A DNA stretch of 64,000 nt, taken from assembly GCA_963575745.1 (NCBI GenBank), contig CAUYUJ010021158.1, positions 1 through 64,000 on the forward strand, in the 5' to 3' direction. The translations under genes and the position numbers were made by a program. This document shows positions 34,691 to 43,372 of the stretch, in pieces; the stretch's first letter is position 1; each line of letters begins with the position of its first letter. The notes under the pieces are model-generated. The model ran no database searches. It had not been told where the DNA came from and saw nothing but the letters and a program-made list of their open reading frames with translations. The stretch comes from Prorocentrum cordatum (Eukaryota > Sar > Dinophyceae > Prorocentrales > Prorocentraceae).

Positions 34691-37071
34691 AGCCTGGCAC
34701 GGCACCCGGCAGCGATGGAGTCGTTGCGGAGGTCATTCGTGAGTTGCCGTGGATGAGCCTCTTGTTTGTGCGGCGTGCTTTCCAGAGGATTTTCGAGCAG
34801 GGAGCCTCCAGCCCTGAGACGTGGAGGCAGCTCAGTATCCAACTTGTGCCGAAGATGCGGGATGCTACACGACTCTCCAACACCAGAGGGATTTGCCTGA
34901 TCAGTGTGATGAGTAAATGGTACATGGCATGTGTGTTGCAGTTTATTGATGTATTTCCTGTGAACCGACGGTTGTGCACATACGGATTTGAAAAGGATCA
35001 GAAGGTTACTAACGTCACGGCACCACTATCACATCTTACTAGACATGCAAATGTGTGGGGGAAGGCGGAGTCTATGCACGTGGGAGTCTTGGACATACAC
35101 AAAGCTTTCGATAATGTCACACTGCACACTATCATCAAGGCCATGCTGTACCTTAAGTACCCTGTGTGCCTCATCAGAGCCATTGTGGAGCCCATGCTGG
35201 ATAACATTGCTACCTTTGAGTTTCAGAACGTGTGCGGCGATGAGGTGAGATACAACAAATCGGTCCGAACGGGAGGTAAGGAGGGACCCATACTTTTCAA
35301 TATTGTCTTGGAGGCCATCTGGGGATCTGTGATTCAGACTTGGGATACCTTAGGATACGGTGTCCGACTGGAAGGGGAGGGGACGGACGGTGCTCTTGTA
35401 CACCACTTCTTGTGGGCGGACAATGTTGCGCTCTGTGCTGCATCGCAGCTCCAGCTACAACAGATGATCGGTATGATGACGGTAACACTCAGACGGGCAG
35501 GGATGGACTGGAAGGAGGACTCTTTGGCGTATGTACTTTTTGGCCAGACGTACACAGGTGGCGATCCGCCGCTGCTCTGCCCGCTCTCGCCAGCCATCTG
35601 TGCGATTTCTGGAGATGAGGATCTCCCAGAGCACTTGCGCTCGACTGTCGTTATGCCGAGGAAGGAGGAGGTGGAGGTACTAGGAGTGAAGCTCAGCTCG
35701 GAAATCAAGGGATATCACGGCTTGTATCATCGACTGGAGAAAGGGAGGAAGGCCTATTTTGCCGACATCCAGTTTTATCGCTCCAGATCGGTCTCACTCG
35801 AAGAGAAGTTTCGCAGGTATGCCGCTCGGGTGCAGCCTGTGGTGTACCACGGATGTATAGGCTGGCCGTGCAATCTACGACTGCTGGAAAGGATTAAGGT
35901 CTGGGAGGGGAGGTGTCTCAACGGTATGCGAGGATTACACAAGAGGGAGGAGGAGACGTGGGAGGAGTTCAGGGACAGGACCACACCGAAGTCATACGAG
36001 CTATTCTTGCAGGCTGGCCACTGCAGTCTCCTAGAGAAGGTGGTCCGAGCCAATTTCGAGTTTGCGTTGGAGCTGGCCCAGTTTCATGATCGGGCCTTCG
36101 CCTCCACGGACTTGCGTGGGGCACGAGCCTGGCGTCAGACGCTGCAGGCCATGTTACACTGTGCGGGGGAATGGTCACTACGGAGGGACACACTTGTATC
36201 CATGTTCACGGGAGCCAGGAGGAGGGAAGGTACGAGGAGAGTGGGAGGGAGAGCGCATGCAAGCACTGACAGCTGGCATTGTCTTATGCTGGCGGCGAGT
36301 GGTAATTTACGCTGGTTCAGCATCAAGTGGAATGCGACGGACTGGTGGAATGTAGTTGCGTGCATGACAAAAATACAGCCTCGATGGGAGCCCATCTTCA
36401 GGAAACCGCCCTGTGCTCCTTGCCCTGTGGATACGTGGGACTCCCCTGAGGACTCCGACAGGCTCGCTCGTAGGATTGCCCACGGATATAACAACGAAAC
36501 TGTCTGGCAGGAGGGCTCGGAGAGCTCATTGTTGGTTGAAATGACTGGTGATAGTATGTGTGTGGTGAACTGGGCCCGAGGGATCTGGGAATGCCGTGAT
36601 CGTTCGTACCGCAGGAGAGTGCACGGACTACAAAACGATATGAATCAACTGGTGGAGGATTACGACATCAGGAGTGCCACGGTAGGGACGGATCCGTGGA
36701 AGCATATCTACAGAGAGTTCAATTGTGTTGCGGATGAGTTGACTTGGGGGGCGAGGAGGGGAAGGACGGGAAGATGGATTGACTTCAGATATTTACGACA
36801 ACAGAGACATTGTATCAAACGTATCCGTGGAGGATGGGACGGTGGCGTGAGTGTTGAAGGCTCTGCTCTAGGTTGCTATGTGGAGGTCTCATTTGGGGAC
36901 AACCACTGGCGACGAGTTTTCCAGGAGGCTTCTTTACTCCCTCTGGGGGCCACTGTTACAGATAGCGAGCTCACAGCTTGTGAACGCCTGCTCCAAGGTG
37001 TTCGGCAGATTATCTCTGAGATCCTCGGGCCTCCTACCCCAAAGAGGTTGAGAGGGCGTGAGGGACCCTAG
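34687..37071 (+). CDS. ORF2 C-terminal part: RT and permuted RNase H, copy A
   Basis: A 794-codon frame continuing ORF2 after the one-base deletion (no ATG at its start). RT features: GTAPGSDGVV (finger), LVPKMRDAT...R-x-ICL, motif A LDIHKAFDN (about 35089), motif B RTGGKEGPILFN, motif C FLWADN (WADN at 35413-35424, canonical YADD). An RT-thumb-like helical region and a Cys/Pro-rich linker (KPPCAPCP) follow. The C-terminal domain shows RNase H landmarks in permuted order: TGDS (Asp at 36550), HIYREFN...VADEL (Asp at 36733), GGWDGG (Asp at 36838), DSELTACERL (Glu at 36967), then the stop. No DG motif precedes the GDS. Apart from the upstream frameshift I see no break. Confidence 0.87.
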   Translation: MKPGTAPGSDGVVAEVIRELPWMSLLFVRRAFQRIFEQGASSPETWRQLSIQLVPKMRDATRLSNTRGICLISVMSKWYMACVLQFIDVFPVNRRLCTYGFEKDQKVTNVTAPLSHLTRHANVWGKAESMHVGVLDIHKAFDNVTLHTIIKAMLYLKYPVCLIRAIVEPMLDNIATFEFQNVCGDEVRYNKSVRTGGKEGPILFNIVLEAIWGSVIQTWDTLGYGVRLEGEGTDGALVHHFLWADNVALCAASQLQLQQMIGMMTVTLRRAGMDWKEDSLAYVLFGQTYTGGDPPLLCPLSPAICAISGDEDLPEHLRSTVVMPRKEEVEVLGVKLSSEIKGYHGLYHRLEKGRKAYFADIQFYRSRSVSLEEKFRRYAARVQPVVYHGCIGWPCNLRLLERIKVWEGRCLNGMRGLHKREEETWEEFRDRTTPKSYELFLQAGHCSLLEKVVRANFEFALELAQFHDRAFASTDLRGARAWRQTLQAMLHCAGEWSLRRDTLVSMFTGARRREGTRRVGGRAHASTDSWHCLMLAASGNLRWFSIKWNATDWWNVVACMTKIQPRWEPIFRKPPCAPCPVDTWDSPEDSDRLARRIAHGYNNETVWQEGSESSLLVEMTGDSMCVVNWARGIWECRDRSYRRRVHGLQNDMNQLVEDYDIRSATVGTDPWKHIYREFNCVADELTWGARRGRTGRWIDFRYLRQQRHCIKRIRGGWDGGVSVEGSALGCYVEVSFGDNHWRRVFQEASLLPLGATVTDSELTACERLLQGVRQIISEILGPPTPKRLRGREGP

Positions 37072-37122
37072 GGACTCTGCACGGCTAGGGCGCACGCGCC
37101 CTGTGTAGCCGACCCCAACACC
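37072..37122 (+). other. 3' end of LINE copy A with stem-loop
   Basis: A 51-bp 3' region contains GGGCGCACGCGCCC (37088-37101), a strong hairpin. Copy B has GGGCGCACACGCCC at the same place, keeping the GGGCG/CGCCC stem while the loop side differs. No A tail is present. 3' stem-loops are used by several LINE clades for RT recognition, so this is a plausible template-recognition element. Confidence 0.72.
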
Positions 37123-37204
37123 CAACCAAGTGGCCCAACCGGCGAAGGCGGACAATGTGACAACTTGCCTCGTAGAGCTTCCTTAAGCTAGCAGCTGCAA
37201 GCTT

Positions 37205-37560
37205 ACCTCGTAGAGCTCTTCGGCATCGATAAGCTAGAGGAATTCCGGCGCGGGGTGGAGCTAGTTGGCCCAGCCGGCCGAGGCGGTCAATGTGATAACT
37301 TTTGGGTGGTTTTGTGAAAATTGGAAAGATATTTGACCATTTATTTTGAGAAAGCAGATTTTTACGCCGAGCATTGGCGTATGAATTCCTCTCTGACAGC
37401 AGCTCAGCTCTCTCGATGTATTTTTGCATGAGTTGACTTCCAGGAACTGAGCGAATATGAACATCGAAAAAATCGAATTTCATGATTTTCGAAAAATCTC
37501 TACTTTTCCACTCTGTGTCGATTCTCTGCACTCATACCAGTGAGAGGAGCTCTACGAGGT
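37205..37560 (+). repeat. Family alpha inverted-repeat element 3 (356 bp)
   Basis: ACCTCGTAGAGCTC and GAGCTCTACGAGGT ends, standard interior (GAATTCCGGCGCGGGGTGG, AAGATATTTGACCATTT) and a GTGA/TCAC hairpin module to 37602. The 37123-37190 stretch before it is a fragment of another alpha interior (GGCCCAACCGGCGAAGGCGG, ACAATGTGACAACTT). Confidence 0.8.
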
Positions 37561-37602
37561 TCCCGGCGGTGACGAGGTTGACGGTTCACCGCCGGCGCCA
37601 GT

Positions 37603-39525
37603 AAGAGTAATTCGGACGCGCTGGAGAGCTAGTTGGCAAGAAAAATCTCGACGGAACTTTTGGTGACTTTTGGTCGGTTGAACATTTTGTTCTCGAAATT
37701 CAACAATTCGTTTGAGCTCTAGTATTTTATCCCGTGATATTCGATCTTATTCCCGCTCGCCATCTTGATCTCAGCTCGATCGGGTGAATATTACTATCAA
37801 AAAGCACTGTGGCGGGATCGGCCGTTTTGAGTCATCTTGATACGCGCTGACGGTTTTCTGAACATAACTCGAGCTTTAGGACAGCTACAGAGCTGGTAAG
37901 CACAGCTAATCGATGTAGAATGATTAGGCGCGTTTGCCTGTTGAATCGAGAGGTCTGAACTCGGTCTGTTAGCCGAGCTATGTCCGCAAACTTATTCGTA
38001 TTATTCGAGTCATCTTGACAGGAACTCTCGGTTTTCTGTACTTAACTCGAGCTGTAGGACAGCTACAGAGCTGATATTTACAGAAACCGATTCAGAGTCA
38101 TCAGTTCCGTTCGTCTGTCGAATCCAGAGCTCTGAACTCGGTCTGCTGCCCGATCTAGAATCGCGAAACATTCGTAATGGTCGAGTCATCTTGAGAAGTG
38201 CATCTCGGTTTTCTTCACTCAACTCGCGCTGAGGGGGGCTACAGTGCTGGTGGCCACATAGATCGATTTGAAGACATCAGGCGCGTCCGCCTGTCGAATC
38301 CAGAGCTCGGAACTCGATCTGCTGCCCGAATTAGGTCTGCGAAACTACTGTATTGTTCGAGTCATCCTGAGAGATGCTTTTAGTTTTCTGCTCTTAACTC
38401 GGGCTGTAGGGAGGCTGCAGGGCTGGTAATGACAGGAGTCGATCGCAGACATGAGACGCGTATGCCTGTCGCATTCAGAGGTCAAAAATATTCACTATGA
38501 GTCGAAATGTTGGTAGGTGCTGTCGGTTTTCTCAACTTAAGTCGAGCTAGAAAGCTCTACGAGTCTCCCGGCGGTAACCAAGGTTGACGGTTTACCGCCG
38601 GCGCCCAGTTTGGGTGGTTTTGCGAAAATATGAAATATTTGATTATTTATTTGAAGAAAGTAGATTTTTGCGCGTCAAATTGGCAAATAAACTTCTCTCT
38701 GATTGCAACTCAGCTCTCTCGATGCATTTTTGCATGAGTTAACTTCCAGGAACTGAGCGAATGTGAACATCGAAGAAATCGAATTTCAAGATTTCCGAAA
38801 AAAATATTTTTTTTTCACTCTGCGTCGATTCTCTGCACTCTTACCAGTCAGAGGAGCGCTACGAGGTTCCCGGCGGTGACCAGGTTGACGGTTCACCGCC
38901 GGCGCCAGTTTTCCGTCCCCCAAGGGTGTCTTCGCTCTACGGATTTTGGACGCTACCAAGTAACTCGTAGAGCTTTCCCTAGCAAGTTACTGCTGGCTAA
39001 GAGTAATTCCGGGGCGCTGGAGAGATAGTGGGCAAGAAAAATCTCGACGGACTTTTTGGTGACGTTTGATCGGTTGAAAATTTTGCTCTTGAAATTCAAC
39101 AATTCGTTCGAGCTTCAGTATTTTTCCCGTGATATTCGATCTTATTCCCGCTCGCCATCGTGATCTCACCTTGATTGGTACCTTTTACTGTTAAAAAGCA
39201 CTCCGGCGGGATTGGCCGTTTCGAGTCATCTTGATACGCGGTGACGGTTTTCTCAAGATAACTCGAGCTTCAGGGCAGCTACAGAGCTGGTCAGCACAGC
39301 TCATGAATTCAGAATGATTAGACGCGTTCGCCTGTTGAACCCAGAGTTCTGAACTCGGTCGTTTAGCCGAGCCCTGTCTGCAAACCTATTCGTATTATTC
39401 GAATCATCTTGACAGACGCTCTCGGTTTTCTGTACTGAACTCGAGCTACAGGACATCTACAGAGCTGATACGTACATCATCCGATCCAGAATCATCAGTG
39501 GCCCAATCTAGAATCGCGAAACTAT
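37603..39525 (+). repeat. Beta-type satellite units between LINE copy A and the second TG block
   Basis: The leader near 37718 is followed by monomers to about 38545, a right end AGAAAGCTCTACGAGTC and a GTAA/TTAC hairpin (about 38567). A shortened alpha-like segment to about 38860 with a GTGA/TCAC hairpin comes next, then a new beta start (TAACTCGTAGAGCTTTCCC near 38958), a leader near 39116 and two to three monomers that stop abruptly near 39525. No gene seen. Confidence 0.8.
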
Positions 39526-40670
39526 TCGTAGTTTGCTGCGTGTGGGCGTGAGCATCTTTGTGCGGGAGTGGCCGCCGCTGCCGACGATTCTGGGGGGCCA
39601 GCGCGACCTTGGCGGCGCCGGCCTCGTCGGTGGGCGGTGGAGGCTGGGCGACTTCGAGGATTGCGTGTCCGTGTGTCTGTGTTCCTTTTTGTTAATGTGT
39701 CTTTGTGTCTGTGTGTGTGTTTTGTGAGCATGTGTGTCTTTGTGTCGTGTGCCTGTGTGTCTCGGTGTCTGTGTGGCTGTGTGTCTGTGTGTCTGCGTGT
39801 CTGTGTGTCAGCGTGTCAGTGTGGCAGTGCAGTGTGTCACTGTGTCAGTGTTTGTCAGTGTGTCTCCGTGTCCGTGTGTCTGTGTGTCTGTGTGTCTGTG
39901 TGACCGTGTGTCCCTGTGTCTGTGTGTATGTGTATGTGTGTCCGTGTGTATGCGTGTCTGTGTGTCTGTGTGTCTGTGTGTCTGTGTCTGCGTCTCTGTG
40001 TGTCTGTGTGTCTGTGTGTCTGTGCGTCGGTGTGTTTGTGTGTTTGTGTGTCTGTGTGTCTGTGTGTCTGTGTACCTGTGTGTCTGTATGTCTATGTGTC
40101 TCTGTGTCTGTGAGTGAGTGTGTCTGTGTGTCACTGTGTCAGTGTGTCCGTGTGTGTCTCTGTGTCTGTGTGTGTCTGTGCGTCTGTGTTTCTGTGTGTC
40201 TGTGTGTCTGTGTGTCTCTGTGTCTGTGCGCGTGTGTATGCGTGTGAGTGTGTGGGTGTGTGTCTGCCTGTGTGCGCGCGCGGCGCTGGCACCCCCGCGC
40301 TTTGCCCCTCCCCCTCCTCTCCTCCTTCTGGCGCTCCGCGAGGGCGGAGTGGCTGGAGTGCAGGGAGGTCCCGCCCCAAAATGGGCCGGTGCCTCCCCCC
40401 TCCGGAGCGCCGGCGGGGAGGCCGGGGGCGCGTGGTGTGTGTGCTTGTGTGTTTTGGGTGCGTGTGCGTGTCCGTGGGTGTGTATGTGAGATGCTGTGTG
40501 TTTGTGTATGCGTGTGCGCGTTCGCGCGTGTGTTTCGACCTCTGCGCGTGGATGTGTGTGTGTGTGTGTGCGTGTGTGTGTGCGTGTGTGCTGAGCATGC
40601 TGGCGTGCGTTTGTGTCCTCGTGTTGTATGTGTGAGCCCGTACGTGCGTGCTCATGTGCGTGGGCTCGTT
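39526..40670. repeat. Second TGTGTCTG block with a GC-rich module
   Basis: After about 135 bp of GC-rich unique-looking DNA, the octamer array restarts near 39660 and runs to about 40255. A seventh GC-rich module follows (40275-40432; box CCCCAAAATGGGCC, ends GGCGCTCCG and CGGAGCGCCGG), then degenerate GTGTGCG repeats to about 40670. Order and texture match the right end of the first block (10790-11600). Confidence 0.9.
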
Positions 40671-41056
40671 TGTGTGAGTGCCTCTTTGCTATCCGGGATA
40701 TGGGCGCTTCCAAGTTCCCATGTGCTCAACGCCCCGGGGGCATCTGAAGGTCGCCCAAGCCAAACAACTCGGGGCCCGTAATCATACGCCACAAACACTT
40801 CGCCTAGGAAATCCGGACCTTGTAATATGGAGTCACGCAGATTACGCGAGGGAGTCACGATCACCATTGCGCCATTCTGTCTGTCGACGTCGGCCAACGC
40901 TGCCTCGACCAGCAAAGCCAAAAGTAGCGACTTTCCAGTACCTGCGTAAGCCTGGATGACCAAGTGATGATTGTCCGAGGCGTCGATGGTCTCCATGCGT
41001 CGCTTCTGATCGTCCGACAGCTGAATGCCGCGCCTGCGCAATACCGACTGGATGGC
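40660..41056 (-). pseudogene. Helicase fragment (P-loop NTPase)
   Basis: Minus-strand frame of about 130 codons. IQLSDDQKRRMETI resembles the Q-motif/entry segment of superfamily 1 helicases; VIQAYAGTGKS is a Walker A (motif I) and IVTPSRNLRDSI a motif Ia-like strand. The Walker B, arginine-finger and remaining motifs are absent because the frame runs into the TG-repeat block. No ATG begins it: coding-looking sequence starts right after an alpha element and its hairpin, so this is either one exon or a captured fragment. UvrD/PIF1/RecD-like types cannot be told apart. Confidence 0.6.
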
Positions 41057-41448
41057 GCCGGCGGTGAACCGTCAACCTGGTCACCGCCGGGAACCTCGTA
41101 GAGCTCCTTGCATCCGTAAGAAAGCTTAGGATCGAAGCGGGGAGCTTCTGTGAGCTTTTCCAGAAAAACGTCAACTTGAGATTTTTGGAGTGAAGATGCA
41201 GTCGGTTCCCGGAAGTCAACTAATACTAAAACTGACTCTAGAGAGCTGAGCTGCTCAGGGGACAAAGTTTATATGCCCATGCTCGGCGTAATAATCTGCT
41301 TTATCAAAATGAATGGTCAAATATCTTTCAAATATTCGCAAAACTACCCAAAAGTTGTCACATTATCCTTTCTGGTCGGGTCGACTAATTAGCTCCACCC
41401 CGCGCCGGAATTCCTCTAGCTCATCGATAACGAAGAGCTCTACGAGGT
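41054..41448 (-). repeat. Family alpha inverted-repeat element 4 with hairpin, minus strand
   Basis: Element 41093-41448 (356 bp) read on the minus strand starts ACCTCGTAGAGCTC and ends GAGCTCTACGAGGT. The hairpin module (GTGA/TCAC) occupies 41054-41092. It is the only clearly inverted full alpha copy here and it abuts the helicase fragment directly. Confidence 0.8.
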
Positions 41449-41486
41449 ATGAAGTCAGACGATGGAGAGACACTATTCTTCAGCAC

Positions 41487-42238
41487 ATTCCCGGAGAGCT
41501 CGCTGAGAGCTAAAGGGTTTAAGATTAGAAGCCGGACGGTGGTGGTGCCCGCCAGGAGCTCCTTTCCGTCGCTCCACGATCCTCGCAGCGGCTTTTTCGA
41601 GCCGGCAACTGGTCCGGGAGAGCTTCCGGCAAGCATTTACGCGTGCCTGCGCGCGTGCAGGCGCGCATGGAAGCGTTTCTGCGCGCTTCGGCAGCGCTGC
41701 AGGGGAGCTTCCCAGAGCTCTCCAGGAAAGATTTCCCGCCCCCAAAGGATCTCTTCGCTCTCCGGGTTTTGGACGCTCAAGGCGTCTGGCTCAAGGCGTC
41801 TGGCTCCCACAGGCGTCTAGCGTGTGGGAGGGGGGCGCGTCGCCGCGGGCGGCGGCGCGGCAGCCATCGCTGCCTTCATCGTCTTCTTCGGGTTCAGCGA
41901 GATCGAGGTCAGCTAGGCCGCTGCACTTGTTATTGCTATTGTGTGTGCTAGGCCGCCTGCACTTGTTATTGTTATTGTTACTGCTGTAATTGTCTCTTTT
42001 CCTCTCACTTGGAAAGACGGAGTGCTGGGGATCCGACTTCAGTCACGCTGACTGGGACTATCTAGCCAGGCAGGTCGGGACACCTCGAAGTGACAGGAGA
42101 GCTGTTATTTGTGTGCCATCGCTCACACCAACAGTACCGTTTGTGCAGGGTGAAGGTTACAATTTCAATATCTTGCGTAACCACTTCGTGCAGGGTGAAG
42201 GTTACGATTTCAATATCTTACGCAGTCACAAAAGAAAG
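41487..42238 (+). other. 5' module and leader of LINE copy B
   Basis: Equivalent to 31437-32188: the CCGGAGAGCTCGCTGAGAG module, a GTGTGGGAGGGGGGCGCGTCG tract, CTAGGCCGC(C)TGCACTTGTTATTG repeats (about 41911-41965), and the tandem GTGCAGGGTGAAGGTTAC unit before the ORF1 ATG. Confidence 0.7.
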
Positions 42239-43336
42239 ATGGCTGCAGCAGGTTCTTCAGTTTCAGGTGCTGCACCAGCGATGCCAGCAGGTTCTCCAGT
42301 CTCAGGTGCTCCAGGCTTGCATGCGACGGGCCAGGACATGACAATTGATGATGTGGGTGGGGCGTTTGCTAGAGCTGTCCGTGCTCGTAATGTCAAAGGA
42401 GGAGGGAAAGGAGAAGGAGGAGGTGCGGGACAAACATTGGGTGCGAATGAGGTTGCCCAGGAAGCTGGCCTCATTGAACAGATGTTTCGATCTATCATGA
42501 CGGGACAACAGACTATGACGGCAGACATGCAATCGTTCAGGAACTCTATTCGTACGGAAATGGACGGTCTGAAAACATCTCTGGACTCCAGGGTCTCGAA
42601 AACAGAGTCGGCGATCCAGGACCTCACCAATGAAGTTCAGAAGCTCAAGCAGTGGGACGGGCTGTCGGTAGCAAGTGGATCCGCGAAGGCGGGTACGGAC
42701 AGGCACGATCCTGCTTGGAATCCACGCTATGTTGAGTTCAAGGGATGGGTTTCCAGGGAGGGATGGAGGAACCGTGAGATACGTCAGCGGGAGGCTCTTT
42801 CACAGGAGGCACTGACGACGGCGATGAATGGTCTTATTGACTCTAAACAAATTGATGCTACACAGAGGGTGGCACTGGACTTGGATCGGACGGTTCAGGA
42901 GAATACTGGTAGATATTGGCCGTACACGAGGGGTAGGATCTATTTCAAGCCAGGTACATCCTCTGAGATCCTATGGGAAGCGAAACGTGTGTGGGAGAAT
43001 GACTACAGGCGGGGACTCACTTCATTGCCTCCCAGTGTGCGATTTCAAGTTGAATGCCAGCCATGGAAGATAGAACATGTTCGGGCGGTAGGGAGGTTTC
43101 AAGCATTATTTTCTGATATCAAGGGCAATGCGACGGCTATTCTTCGAGGTGAGGCGGGTCCGCCAATGACATATATGTGGTATATGCCGAATGCTGAGGA
43201 TACTACACCAAAGACGTTGATTGCAGAATGGGGACCGACAAAAGGGTGGAACCTCTATGGCGCCAATTTGACACACGTTGAGCCTGACATTAACCAGGTG
43301 CAGTTTCTGCAGACACTACGGTGCCCTAATCATTGA
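42239..43336 (+). CDS. LINE ORF1 protein, copy B (365 aa)
   Basis: Starts at the same ATG as copy A (MAAAGSSVSG) and is one residue shorter: copy A reads AGLDIEQ where this copy reads AGLIEQ. The coiled-coil region (SLDSRVSKTESAIQDL) and the Trp-rich C-terminal half (WPYTRGRIYFKPG) are conserved. Open throughout, ending NH-UGA in frame with ORF2. Role inferred: RNA-binding/chaperone subunit of the retrotransposition particle. Confidence 0.82.
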   Translation: MAAAGSSVSGAAPAMPAGSPVSGAPGLHATGQDMTIDDVGGAFARAVRARNVKGGGKGEGGGAGQTLGANEVAQEAGLIEQMFRSIMTGQQTMTADMQSFRNSIRTEMDGLKTSLDSRVSKTESAIQDLTNEVQKLKQWDGLSVASGSAKAGTDRHDPAWNPRYVEFKGWVSREGWRNREIRQREALSQEALTTAMNGLIDSKQIDATQRVALDLDRTVQENTGRYWPYTRGRIYFKPGTSSEILWEAKRVWENDYRRGLTSLPPSVRFQVECQPWKIEHVRAVGRFQALFSDIKGNATAILRGEAGPPMTYMWYMPNAEDTTPKTLIAEWGPTKGWNLYGANLTHVEPDINQVQFLQTLRCPNH

Positions 43337-43372
43337 CGGGGCGGTAGGGCTGCGACAGAGACCGTTGTCGCA
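43334..43372 (+). promoter_or_regulatory. Candidate UGA-CGG stop-readthrough site, copy B
   Basis: TGA (43334-43336) followed by CGG, then a perfect 7-bp stem-loop: TGCGACA (43351-43357) with TGTCGCA (43366-43372), 8-nt loop, 14 bases after the stop. Copy A differs by one base in the stem but keeps six pairs. Confidence 0.6.

Larger units (their letters stand above)
31437..37122 (+). mobile_element. Full-length non-LTR retrotransposon, LINE family 1, copy A
   Basis: Homology with copy B (41487-47168) runs from CCCGGAGAGCTCGCTGAGAG to CTGTGTAGCCGACCCCAAC, and the two look nearly identical over 5.7 kb. Order: 5' module, GC-rich 5' leader, ORF1, single UGA, ORF2 (APE endonuclease, RT, permuted RNase H), 3' stem-loop. 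I found no poly-A tail and no clear target duplication. ORF2 carries one visible lesion, a one-base deletion near 34687. The copy sits in the inverted-repeat mosaic; family alpha interior sequence resumes at about 37123. Confidence 0.9.

Noticed and set aside
40131-40713. His/Thr/Arg-rich minus-strand frames in the second TG block
   Set aside because: Complement of the TG repeat and GC module; no real protein features apart from the helicase segment that starts further right.
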